Assembly (NCBI GenBank): GCA_019459325.1
Contig: JAIBFA010000054.1
Span: forward strand, 23,449-87,448
DNA from: Thiobacillus sp.
Lineage (GTDB): Bacteria > Pseudomonadota > Gammaproteobacteria > Burkholderiales > Thiobacillaceae
DNA length: 64,000 bases
Direction: 5' to 3'
Shown here one piece after another: positions 54,291 through 62,657 of the stretch; positions within the stretch are counted from its first letter, which is position 1; the number at the start of each line of letters is the position of its first letter. The translations under genes were made by a program, and so were the position numbers. Below the pieces are notes generated by a model that searched no databases, was not told the origin of the DNA, and saw nothing but the letters and a program-made list of their open reading frames with translations.

Positions 54291-55838
54291 TCAGGTTCCG
54301 CCGCCGTGGAATTCCACGCCAGGCTGGCGCTCCGGAAGTTCTTCCACCAGCAGTTCGCGCCGCGACAGGGCCATCGCCTCGACCCCTGCCTCGTTCAGAT
54401 AAGATTTGGCGTCGGACACCGCGGCGGCCAGCAGCTCGGCGGCCAAGGTACTGGGCTCGCGTCCCAGCGACTTGGCGAGCGCCCGCAGTTCGATGCAGGG
54501 ATCCTGCGGCAGGCGGATTTCCAGCGGCTTGCCTGACCCTGCCGGGGCGGGAGTAGGCGTGGTGGCGCCCGTCCCGGACAGTACGCGGCTCATCACGTCG
54601 GCAATCCTGGTTGCGGTCGAAGGCGCCTGGCTTGCCGGCTGCAGACGAATCTTGTTGACGAAATACTTTTCGAAATCGACCTTGGCCTGGTGCACCCACC
54701 GCCCCTGGCGCATCCAGTTGATGTCGCGCAGCGGCACCTGCGGTTCCGACAGATAGGCGGCCCCGGTGTTGCCCATGTCGGTCAGCCACTTCGCGCGCTG
54801 CGGAACGTAGCTCACCAAAGGCGCGTCGCCGATCTGGGCAAGGATGTTCTGCACCACGATCTCGCCGGCTTTCGAGATGGAGTACACCGAATCGGGCGCG
54901 CCCACCGGCACCGGGGTCTTGTCCACCGCCGGCTGCGCCACGCAGGCGCCGAGGGCAAACACATTGGGGTAGTCGGGGTTGCGCAGATACTCGTCCACCA
55001 CCACCAGACCGCGCTCATTGACCAGCCCGCCCGCGGAGCGCACGCCGGGGACGCCGCCGAAGGCCGGCCAGTACACCGAATAGGCATAGGGCAGGGTGTG
55101 GGTCTGCTTTTCGTTGCCGGACACATCCACCTCCATAATATGGATGGTGTCCTTGTCGATACGCAGCGTGCGCGCGTTGCAGATCACGCTGATTTTGGTG
55201 TCGACCAGCGCAGCGGTCACCGCACCGCGGCTGGCGCCTTCGCCACCCAGTCCGAGGTGTCCGGGCCAGGGTTCGGGTGTCACCAGGGTGATCGTCACCC
55301 GCTCGCGGATGTTGCGGCGCTTGAGGTCGGCATCGATCAGGAAGGCGTATTCGTAGAGCGGTCCCAGCACGCTGGCGCCGGGCGCCGCACCGATCACGAT
55401 CGGCCCGGGATGTCGCACGAATTCGCGATATGCCGCCAGGGCACGCTCGGCCTGGTCGACGTGGATCACCGACTGGGTGTGTTCGGCAAGACCGGGAACC
55501 TCGTCCGTCATGCTGGCCGCGCCGGTGGCGATCAGGAGATAGTCGTAGAACAGCACGTCGCCGTTCTCCAGGTCAACCTGGATGACGTCGGGCTGGATGC
55601 GCTTGACCCCGCTGTGGATGAACTTGATGCCACGCGATTCGAGGTAAGGCCCGATCGGGAAGGCGATGTCGGAGCGCTCGCGCCAGCCCATCGCGACCCA
55701 GGGGTTCGACGGCACGAAGTGGAAGTAGGGCTTGTCCGACACCACCGTCACCTCGTCGCGCGGACCCAGTTTGGCTTTCAGTGCGTAGGCCGCGGATACG
55801 CCCGCAATGCCGGCACCCAGGATGACAACATGAGTCAT
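54291..55838 (-). CDS. SQR-like flavoprotein without the redox cysteines
   Basis: This is a 515-residue FAD protein of the sulfide:quinone reductase superfamily. GAGIAGVSAAYALK binds FAD; YFHFVPSNPWVAMGWR and RQGRWVHQAKVDFEKYF are signatures of the SQR branch. SQR enzymes need cysteines near residues 160 and 356; here V157 (GASVLGPLYE) and W351 (RAKWLTDMG) stand at those places, and no Cys precedes C220. A C-terminal extension of about 115 residues is present. Sulfide oxidation by the normal mechanism is therefore unlikely. AAAGGAG precedes its ATG, 43 bp after narI. Confidence 0.8.
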   Translation of the reverse strand: MTHVVILGAGIAGVSAAYALKAKLGPRDEVTVVSDKPYFHFVPSNPWVAMGWRERSDIAFPIGPYLESRGIKFIHSGVKRIQPDVIQVDLENGDVLFYDYLLIATGAASMTDEVPGLAEHTQSVIHVDQAERALAAYREFVRHPGPIVIGAAPGASVLGPLYEYAFLIDADLKRRNIRERVTITLVTPEPWPGHLGLGGEGASRGAVTAALVDTKISVICNARTLRIDKDTIHIMEVDVSGNEKQTHTLPYAYSVYWPAFGGVPGVRSAGGLVNERGLVVVDEYLRNPDYPNVFALGACVAQPAVDKTPVPVGAPDSVYSISKAGEIVVQNILAQIGDAPLVSYVPQRAKWLTDMGNTGAAYLSEPQVPLRDINWMRQGRWVHQAKVDFEKYFVNKIRLQPASQAPSTATRIADVMSRVLSGTGATTPTPAPAGSGKPLEIRLPQDPCIELRALAKSLGREPSTLAAELLAAAVSDAKSYLNEAGVEAMALSRRELLVEELPERQPGVEFHGGGT

Positions 55839-55881
55839 TTCAGTCTCCTTTAATCAGTTTGCACCCTGAAGGGCATAAAGG

Positions 55882-56565
55882 TCAGGCGCGCGGACGCACC
55901 AGTTGCCAGGCACGCGCCACGTAGGTCACTGCGGCAAAGCCGCTCCACACGTGCACCAGTCGGGTAAACGGGAAGACGAGGAAGATCGTCATGCCTAGGA
56001 ACAGGTGCATCTTGAAGATCCACCCCGCGCCCTCGAGCAGCTCGACTGCACCGCCGCGGAAGGTGACGATGTGCTGCCCCCATTCGGCCAGACGGATCAT
56101 CATGCTGCCGTCCAGATGCTGCGCCGAGAGCGGGATGGTCGCGAGACCGAGCAGGAGCTGCAGCCACAGCAGCACCAGGATCAGGATGTCGCTGGGCTTC
56201 GAGGTGGCGCGGATGCGCGGTTCGGTCAGCCTGCGATGCAGCAGCAGGGACAGCCCGATGAAGGCCAGCACGCCCGCAGTGCCGCCCGAGACCATGGCGA
56301 GGATCTGCTTGGCGCCTGCGCTGATGAAAGGCTCATAGAGGAAGTGCGGCGTCAGCATGCCCACGAAGTGGCCGAAGAACAGGAACAGCACGCCGATGTG
56401 GAACAGGTTGCTGCCCAAGCGTAGCTGTCCGCGCCGCAACAGCTGCGACGAGTCGCTCTTCCACGTGTACTGCTCGCGGTCGAAGCGGATCAGGCTGCCG
56501 AGAAAGAAAATCGACAGGGCGATGTAGGGATAGATCCCGAACAGGAAAGTTTGCGAGTAGGACAT
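55882..56565 (-). CDS. narI: Respiratory nitrate reductase gamma subunit
   Basis: This is a 227-residue membrane cytochrome b with five TM helices that oxidises quinol and passes electrons to NarH. LFGIYPYIALSIFFLGSLIRF, split over the first helix, GVLFLFFGHFVGM with its heme His, and the later FKMHLFLGMTIFL are the family patterns. Length matches NarI. GGAGG precedes the ATG at 56565. It is the last subunit gene of the nar operon and is followed at 43 bp by the SQR-like gene. Confidence 0.93.
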   Translation of the reverse strand: MSYSQTFLFGIYPYIALSIFFLGSLIRFDREQYTWKSDSSQLLRRGQLRLGSNLFHIGVLFLFFGHFVGMLTPHFLYEPFISAGAKQILAMVSGGTAGVLAFIGLSLLLHRRLTEPRIRATSKPSDILILVLLWLQLLLGLATIPLSAQHLDGSMMIRLAEWGQHIVTFRGGAVELLEGAGWIFKMHLFLGMTIFLVFPFTRLVHVWSGFAAVTYVARAWQLVRPRA

Positions 56566-56592
56566 TTTTCTATCCTCCAGAAATCATTGCAT

Positions 56593-57255
56593 TCAATGCG
56601 TCGTCGCGGCGACAGGCTGGCGGCGCGAGGCCGGCATCTGCACCACCTGCGGGCCCGGCTTGAGCAGAGGCTCCACGCCATCGACCGACGGGCCGAACAT
56701 CTCCATCGCCTCGTCCATGTCGCGCACCGGCGGTTCGACGAGTTCCTGCGCCGCCACCGGCGACAGCGCTTCCAGCACCTGGAACGCGGTGGCGTACGGG
56801 CTGCCGTTGGCGTCGAGCTTGCGGCCGATGGTGGCGAGCACGTGGACGGCGTCGCCTAGCAGCGCCAGAGCCTCCTCGACCGGCAAGAGCGAGAGGAATT
56901 CGAGGAACAGCGGAACGTAGTCCGGCAATTCCGAGGAACTGGCGTCGAAGTCGTACTTCCAGTATTCGTTCAGCAGGTCGATCATCGCCGAGCCACGGTC
57001 GCGCGATTCGCCGTGGATATGCTCGAACAGGTGCAGCGAATGCGAGGGATTGCGGTCGAAGGTGGCGACGTAGTTTTCCTGCAGCGCGATGAGGCGGGTT
57101 TCATGCAACAGGTCGAACAGCGGCGCCATGCGGGTGGACGCATCGCCGTTGAGGCCGGCTTCGTCCACCAGAACGGCATGCATCTCGGGCAGCGCCGCCA
57201 GCCAGTCGGATTCCGGATACATCAGCAGCAGTGAAATGACTTTGAAGGTTTTCAT
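56593..57255 (-). CDS. narJ: Nitrate reductase assembly chaperone
   Basis: This is a 220-residue TorD/NarJ-family chaperone that inserts the molybdenum cofactor into NarG and binds its N-terminus. KVISLLLMYPESDWLA, YVATFDRNPSHSLHLFEHIHGESRDRG (split at FDRNPSHSLHLFEH) and the all-helical fold are diagnostic. The start ATG at 57255 follows AAGGAG. It lies 11 bp after narH. The C-terminal tail (MPASRRQPVAATTH) is variable. Confidence 0.92.
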   Translation of the reverse strand: MKTFKVISLLLMYPESDWLAALPEMHAVLVDEAGLNGDASTRMAPLFDLLHETRLIALQENYVATFDRNPSHSLHLFEHIHGESRDRGSAMIDLLNEYWKYDFDASSSELPDYVPLFLEFLSLLPVEEALALLGDAVHVLATIGRKLDANGSPYATAFQVLEALSPVAAQELVEPPVRDMDEAMEMFGPSVDGVEPLLKPGPQVVQMPASRRQPVAATTH

Positions 57256-57266
57256 CGGGTGGCTCC

Positions 57267-58811
57267 TTAACCGGTTTTCTTCTTGGCGTGCAGCTGCGAC
57301 AGGTCGACCGGCACCGAGTTTTTGCGGTTGCCGAACAGGGTGGTCTTGGAAACGCCGTCCGAGCAGCCGTTGCCGAAGGTGAAGCCGCAGCTCGACTTTT
57401 CCTCGAAGGTATTGATCGTCTCTTCGCGGTGGGTGCTGGGGATGACGAAGCGGTCCTCGTAGTTGGCAATCGCCAGGTAGCGGTACATTTCGTCGGCCTG
57501 CGCCGAAGTCAGGCCCACCTGGTCGAGCGCGGCGGTATTGGGGATGCCTTCCACCGACTTGCCGCGCATGTAGGCGCGCATTGCGAGCAGGCGGTCGAGC
57601 GCAGTGATCACCGGTTTTTCCTTGCCGCCGGTCAACAGGTTGGCGAGGTAGGTGATCGGAATGCGCAGCGACTTGGTGTCGGGAATGATGCCGTTCATCC
57701 CCATCTTGCCGGATTCGGCGGCCGCCTGGATCGGGGAGAGCGGCGGCACGTACCACACCATCGGCAGCGTGCGGTATTCCGGGTGCAGCGGGAAGGCGAT
57801 CTTCCAGTCGATCGCCATCTTGTAGACGGGCGACTTCACCGCGGCGTCAAGCCAGGCTTCCGGGATGCCTTCGGCACGCGCGGCGGCGATCACCGCGGGA
57901 TCGCTGGGGTCGAGGAAGATCTTCAGCTGCGCCTCGTAGAGTTCCTTCTCGTCGGCGACGCTGGCGGCCTCTTCGATGCGGTCGGCGTCATACAGGATCA
58001 CGCCAAGGTAGCGGATGCGGCCGACGCAGGATTCCGAGCACACGGTCGGCTGGCCCGCCTCGATGCGCGGATAGCAGAAGATGCATTTCTCGGCCTTCCC
58101 GCTCTTCCAGTTGAAATAAATCTTCTTGTAGGGACAGCCGGAGATGCACATGCGCCAGCCGCGGCACTTGTCCTGGTCGACCAGCACGATGCCGTCCTCT
58201 TCGCGCTTGTAGATCGAGCCGGAGGGGCAGGAGGCGACGCAGGTCGGGTTGAGGCAATGCTCGCACAGGCGCGGCAGGTACATCAGGAAGGTGTTCTCGA
58301 AGGTCGAGTGCATTTCCTTCTGCACGTTGTCGAAGTTCTTGTCGCGGCCGCGCGAGGAGAACTCGCCGCCAAGGTCGTCTTCCCAGTTCGGGCCCCAGTG
58401 GATCTTGTCCATCTTCTCGCCGGTGATGGCCGAGATCGGGCGCGCGGTCGGCGGCGTCTCGGACAGCGGCGCCTTCTGCAGGTGCTGGTAGTCGTAGGTG
58501 AACGGCTCGTAGTAGTCGTCGATCTCGGGCAGGTTGGGATTGCTGAAGATGTTGGCTAGGATTTTCAGCTTGCTGCCCTGGCGCGGTACCAGCTTGCCGT
58601 CGCCTTTCAGCTTCCAGCCGCCGTTCCACACGTCCTGGTTTTCCCACTGCTTGGGATAGCCGATGCCGGGCTTCGACTCGACGTTGTTGAACCAGACGTA
58701 TTCCATGCCTTCGCGCGAGGTCCACACGTTCTTGCAGGTGATCGAGCAGGTATGGCAGCCGATGCACTTGTCGAGGTTCAGCACCATGGCAATTTGCGCA
58801 CGCACTTTCAT
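57267..58811 (-). CDS. narH: Respiratory nitrate reductase beta subunit
   Basis: This is a 514-residue iron-sulfur subunit with four clusters. The first Cys group, CIGCHTC, begins at C16; LCEHCLNPTCVASCP, CRGWRMCISGCP (Trp replacing one Cys, giving the 3Fe-4S cluster) and KCIFCYPRIEAGQPTVC follow. It transfers electrons from NarI to NarG. The ATG at 58811 follows AAGGAG. Between the narG stop and this gene lies a 116-bp gap containing an intrinsic-terminator structure. Confidence 0.94.
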   Translation of the reverse strand: MKVRAQIAMVLNLDKCIGCHTCSITCKNVWTSREGMEYVWFNNVESKPGIGYPKQWENQDVWNGGWKLKGDGKLVPRQGSKLKILANIFSNPNLPEIDDYYEPFTYDYQHLQKAPLSETPPTARPISAITGEKMDKIHWGPNWEDDLGGEFSSRGRDKNFDNVQKEMHSTFENTFLMYLPRLCEHCLNPTCVASCPSGSIYKREEDGIVLVDQDKCRGWRMCISGCPYKKIYFNWKSGKAEKCIFCYPRIEAGQPTVCSESCVGRIRYLGVILYDADRIEEAASVADEKELYEAQLKIFLDPSDPAVIAAARAEGIPEAWLDAAVKSPVYKMAIDWKIAFPLHPEYRTLPMVWYVPPLSPIQAAAESGKMGMNGIIPDTKSLRIPITYLANLLTGGKEKPVITALDRLLAMRAYMRGKSVEGIPNTAALDQVGLTSAQADEMYRYLAIANYEDRFVIPSTHREETINTFEEKSSCGFTFGNGCSDGVSKTTLFGNRKNSVPVDLSQLHAKKKTG

Positions 58812-58856
58812 TTTTGACTCCTTGCCTGACCGGGGCAGGCGCCCTGGTCGTTGTGT

Positions 58857-58888
58857 AAAAAACCCGCGTCGGAGAGAGGTGACGCGGG
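58857..58888 (-). terminator. Intrinsic terminator/attenuator between narG and narH
   Basis: CCCGCGTC (58863-58870) and GACGCGGG (58881-58888) form a perfect 8-bp stem with a 10-base loop. On the minus strand the stem is followed directly by six T (58862-58857). It meets the usual intrinsic-terminator form but sits inside a narGHJI operon. Just upstream on the minus strand, GAGGGC (58890-58895) and GCCCTC (58909-58914) form a second weaker hairpin. Confidence 0.65.
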
Positions 58889-58927
58889 CGAGGGCAGCGG
58901 GAGACACCGCCCTCAAAACCCTGTCGA

Positions 58928-61900
58928 TCAGCGCTCGACCAACGGACCTTCCATCCAGTCCACCTTCTTCATCTTGCGCACGATCACGTATTCGTCGCGG
59001 TTGGAGCCGACCGTGCCGTAGTAGTTGAAGCCGTAGGCCAGCTGCGCGTAGCCGCCGATCATGTGGGTGGGCTTGGTGATGGTGCGCGTCACCGAGTTGT
59101 GGATGCCGCCGCGGAAGCCGCTCACCTCGGCGCCCGGCACGTTGATGATCTTTTCCTGAGCGTGGTACATCAGGCACATGCCCTTGGGCACCCGCTGGCT
59201 GACCACCACGCGGGCCGTGAGCGTGCCGTTGACGTTGAACACTTCGACCCAGTCGTTATCCACCAGCCCGGCCTGCTTCGCCTCGATCTCCGACACCCAG
59301 ACGTGGGGGCCACCGCGCGACAGCGTCAGCATGCGCAGGTTGTCGGTGTAGGTGCTGTGGATGCCCCACTTCTGGTGCGGGGTGATCCAGTTCAGCACCA
59401 GCTCGTGGTGGCCGTTGGGCGTCTTGCCCAGCATCGGTGCGATCGTCTTGGTGTCGACCGGCGGCTTGTACACGCACAGGCCCTCGCCGAAATCGAGCAT
59501 CCACTGGTGATCCTGGTAGAACTGCTGGCGGCCGGTAAGGGTGCGCCATGGAATCAGCTCGTGGACGTTGGTGTAGCCGGCGTTGTACGACACGTGTTCC
59601 GATTCCAGCCCCGACCAGGTGGGCGAGGAAATGATCTTCCTCGGCTGTGCCACGACATCGCGGAAGCGGATCTTGTCGTCCTCGCGCGGGATGGCCAGGT
59701 GGGTGTGGTCGCGTCCGGTGATCTTCGACAGCGCTTCCCAGGCCTTCACCGCCACCTGGCCGTTGGTTTCCGGCGCCAGCATGAGGATGACTTCGCAGGC
59801 GTCGATGGCCGAGTTGATGTTCGGCAGGCCCTTGGCGACGCCGTCTTCGGTGACGGTGTAGTTCAGCTCAGCCAGCTGCTTCACTTCGTCTTCGGTGTTC
59901 CAGCTGATGCCCTTGCCGCCGTTGCCGATCTTGGTCATCAAGGGGCCCAGCGCGGTGAACTTCTTGTAGGTGTCGCCGTAATCGCGCGTCACCACCGTCA
60001 TGCTCGGCATGGTCTTGCCGGGGATGGCATCGACTTCGCCTTTTTTCCAGTCGCGCACCGCCAGGCTCTGGCCCAGTTCGGACGGGGTGTCGTGCATCAG
60101 CGGCGTCATCACCAGGTCTTTCTGGGTGCCCAGATGGACGGCCGCGATTTCGGAGAACTTCTTCGCGATGGTCTTGTAGATTTCCCAGTCGGACTTCGAT
60201 TCCCACAGCGGCTGCACCGCCTCGCTCAAGGGGTGGATGAAGGGGTGCATGTCCGAGGTGTTGAGGTCGTCCTTCTCGTACCAGGTGGACGACGGCAGCA
60301 CGATGTCGGAATACAGACACGTGGTCGACATGCGGAAATCGAGCGTCACCAGCAGGTCGAGCTTGCCTTCGGCGCCCTTGTCATGCCACACCACCTCCTT
60401 CGGCTTGGCCTCGCCCAGCTCACCCAGATCGGGTCCGAGTACGGCGTTCTGCGTGCCCAGGAGATATTTGAGGAAATACTCGTGGCCCTTGCCCGACGAC
60501 CCCAGCAGGTTGGAACGCCAGACGAACATGTTGCGCGGGAAGTTTTTCGGGTTGTCCGGATCTTCGCAGGCGAACTTGATTGCGCCGCTCTTGATCTGCT
60601 CGACCGCATACTTGATGGGGTCGATGCCGGCGGCATCCGCCGCTTTGGTGATCTCCAGCGGGTTGACATCCAGTTGCGGGGCGGACGGCAGCCAGCCCAT
60701 GCGTTCGGCGCGCACGTTGAAGTCGATCAGCCGATAGTCTCCCAAACTCTTGTCGGCGGTGGGCGAGAGGATCTCGGACGCCGCCAGCTTCTCGTGGCGC
60801 CACTGACTGGTGTGCGCATAGAAGTAGGAGGTGGAGTTCATCTGGCGGGACGGGCGATGCCAGTCGAGACCGAAGGCCAGCGGCGCCCAGCCGGTCTGCG
60901 GCCGCAGTTTTTCCTGGCCGACGTAATGCGCCCAGCCGCCGCCCGACTGGCCGATGCAGCCGCACATCATCAGCATGTTGATGATGCCGCGGTAGATCAT
61001 GTCGTTGTGGTACCAGTGGTTGAGCGCCGCGCCGAGGATGACCATGGACTTGCCATGGGTCTTGTCGGCGTTTTCGGCGAACTCGCGCGCCACCGTAATG
61101 ATGTCGGCGCGCGGCACGCCGCAGTGCTTCTCGGCCCAGGCCGGGGTGTAGGGCACGTCGTCGTCGTAGCTGGTGGGGATGTTCGGCCCGCCGAGGCCGC
61201 GGTCGACCCCGTAGTTGGCCAGCGTCAGGTCGTAGACGGTGGCGATGCGGACGTCACGGCCGCCGACGCTGATGACCTTGACCGGCAGGTTGCGGGCGAG
61301 CAGTTCGTCATGGTCACCGCCGAAGTAGGGCATCGCCACCTCGACGACTTCGTCGTGGTTCCCCAAAAGCGTCAGCTGCGGATTCACGTCCTTGTTCGAA
61401 TAACCGTCGCGCATTTCCAGGTTCCACGCGCCGGACTGCCCCCAACGGAAACCAACCGACCCATTGGGCGCCACCAGGTAACCGGTGTTCTCGTCGTAGA
61501 TCACCGTCTTCCACTCGGGATTGTTATCCTGGCCGAGGTTGCCGGTGAGGTCGGAGGCACGCAGGTAGCGGTCCGCGATCAGCTTGCCGTCGTGCTCCTT
61601 CAGCATCACCAGCATGGGCATGTCGTTGTACTGGCGACAGTAGGAATCGAAATACTCGCTGCGGTTCTTGACGTGGAACTCGCTGAGAATGACATGGCCC
61701 ATCGCCAGCGCCAGCGCGGCGTCGGTGCCCTGTTTGGGCGCCAGCCAGATGTCGCCGAACTTGACCATTTCGCCGAAGTCGCTCGATACCGCCACGGTCT
61801 TGGTGCCCTTGTAGCGCACCTCGGTGTAGAAGTGGGCGTCCGGGGTGCGGGTCTGCGGCACATTGGAACCCCACACCATCAGGTAGGTCGAGTTATACCA

Positions 61901-62626
61901 GTCTGCCGATTCCGGCACGTCGGTCTGCTCGCCCCACACTTGGGGGGAAGAGGGGGGCAGGTCGCAGTACCAGTCGTAGAAGGAGCCGCAGACGCCGCCG
62001 ATCAGCGACATGTAGCGGCTGCCTGCCGCGTAGCTCACCATCGACATCGCGGGAATCGGCGAGAAGCCGTAGATGCGGTCGGGGCCGTAGTCCTTGATGG
62101 TGTAGACGTTGGCGGCGGCGATCATTTCAGTCACCTCGTCCCATTTGGCGCGCACGAAGCCGCCCTGGCCGCGAATCGACTTGTAGCGTCTGGCTTTTTC
62201 GGGGTTCTGGCTGATCGATTTCCAGGCTTCCACCGGGTCCATCGTCTTCCTCGCCTCGCGCCACATTTCCATCAGGCGGCCGCGGATCAGCGGATATTTC
62301 ACGCGCTGCGCCGAATACACATACCAGGAGTAGCTGGCACCACGCGGGCAGCCCCGCGGCTCGTGGTTGGGCAGGTCGGGGCGGGTGCGCGGATAGTCGG
62401 TCTGCTGGATTTCCCAGGTGATGAGGCCGTTCTTGACGAATATCTTCCAGCTGCACGATCCGGTGCAGTTCACCCCGTGGGTGGAGCGCACGATCTTGTC
62501 CTGCTGCCAGCGGCTGCGGTAGGCGTTCTCCCAGCTACGATCTTCGTTGCTGACGACGCCGTGGCCGTTGGAGAAGTCGGCGATGTTCTTCTTGAAGAAG
62601 GTCAGTCGATCGAGGAAGTGACTCAT
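58928..62626 (-). CDS. narG: Respiratory nitrate reductase alpha (catalytic) subunit
   Basis: This is a 1232-residue cytoplasmic molybdo-bis-MGD enzyme reducing nitrate to nitrite. The N-terminal FS0 cluster site is HGVNCTGSCSW (H50, C54, C58) with the further Cys in RGCPRGASY. The Mo-coordinating Asp is in the YNSTYLMVWGSN region, as in E. coli NarG. GGGWAHYVGQEKLRPQTGW and WRTLTGRQQFYQDHQW (each split over domains) are family marks. The length fits E. coli NarG (1247 aa). There is no Tat signal for export. It lies 31 bp after narK. Confidence 0.96.
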   Translation of the reverse strand: MSHFLDRLTFFKKNIADFSNGHGVVSNEDRSWENAYRSRWQQDKIVRSTHGVNCTGSCSWKIFVKNGLITWEIQQTDYPRTRPDLPNHEPRGCPRGASYSWYVYSAQRVKYPLIRGRLMEMWREARKTMDPVEAWKSISQNPEKARRYKSIRGQGGFVRAKWDEVTEMIAAANVYTIKDYGPDRIYGFSPIPAMSMVSYAAGSRYMSLIGGVCGSFYDWYCDLPPSSPQVWGEQTDVPESADWYNSTYLMVWGSNVPQTRTPDAHFYTEVRYKGTKTVAVSSDFGEMVKFGDIWLAPKQGTDAALALAMGHVILSEFHVKNRSEYFDSYCRQYNDMPMLVMLKEHDGKLIADRYLRASDLTGNLGQDNNPEWKTVIYDENTGYLVAPNGSVGFRWGQSGAWNLEMRDGYSNKDVNPQLTLLGNHDEVVEVAMPYFGGDHDELLARNLPVKVISVGGRDVRIATVYDLTLANYGVDRGLGGPNIPTSYDDDVPYTPAWAEKHCGVPRADIITVAREFAENADKTHGKSMVILGAALNHWYHNDMIYRGIINMLMMCGCIGQSGGGWAHYVGQEKLRPQTGWAPLAFGLDWHRPSRQMNSTSYFYAHTSQWRHEKLAASEILSPTADKSLGDYRLIDFNVRAERMGWLPSAPQLDVNPLEITKAADAAGIDPIKYAVEQIKSGAIKFACEDPDNPKNFPRNMFVWRSNLLGSSGKGHEYFLKYLLGTQNAVLGPDLGELGEAKPKEVVWHDKGAEGKLDLLVTLDFRMSTTCLYSDIVLPSSTWYEKDDLNTSDMHPFIHPLSEAVQPLWESKSDWEIYKTIAKKFSEIAAVHLGTQKDLVMTPLMHDTPSELGQSLAVRDWKKGEVDAIPGKTMPSMTVVTRDYGDTYKKFTALGPLMTKIGNGGKGISWNTEDEVKQLAELNYTVTEDGVAKGLPNINSAIDACEVILMLAPETNGQVAVKAWEALSKITGRDHTHLAIPREDDKIRFRDVVAQPRKIISSPTWSGLESEHVSYNAGYTNVHELIPWRTLTGRQQFYQDHQWMLDFGEGLCVYKPPVDTKTIAPMLGKTPNGHHELVLNWITPHQKWGIHSTYTDNLRMLTLSRGGPHVWVSEIEAKQAGLVDNDWVEVFNVNGTLTARVVVSQRVPKGMCLMYHAQEKIINVPGAEVSGFRGGIHNSVTRTITKPTHMIGGYAQLAYGFNYYGTVGSNRDEYVIVRKMKKVDWMEGPLVER

Positions 62627-62657
62627 TGTATTGCTCCTTGCAGAATGTGTTCTGTGC

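Noticed and set aside
54291..55838. Annotation as a functional sulfide:quinone oxidoreductase
   Set aside because: The fold matches, but both catalytic Cys positions are replaced, so activity should not be assumed.
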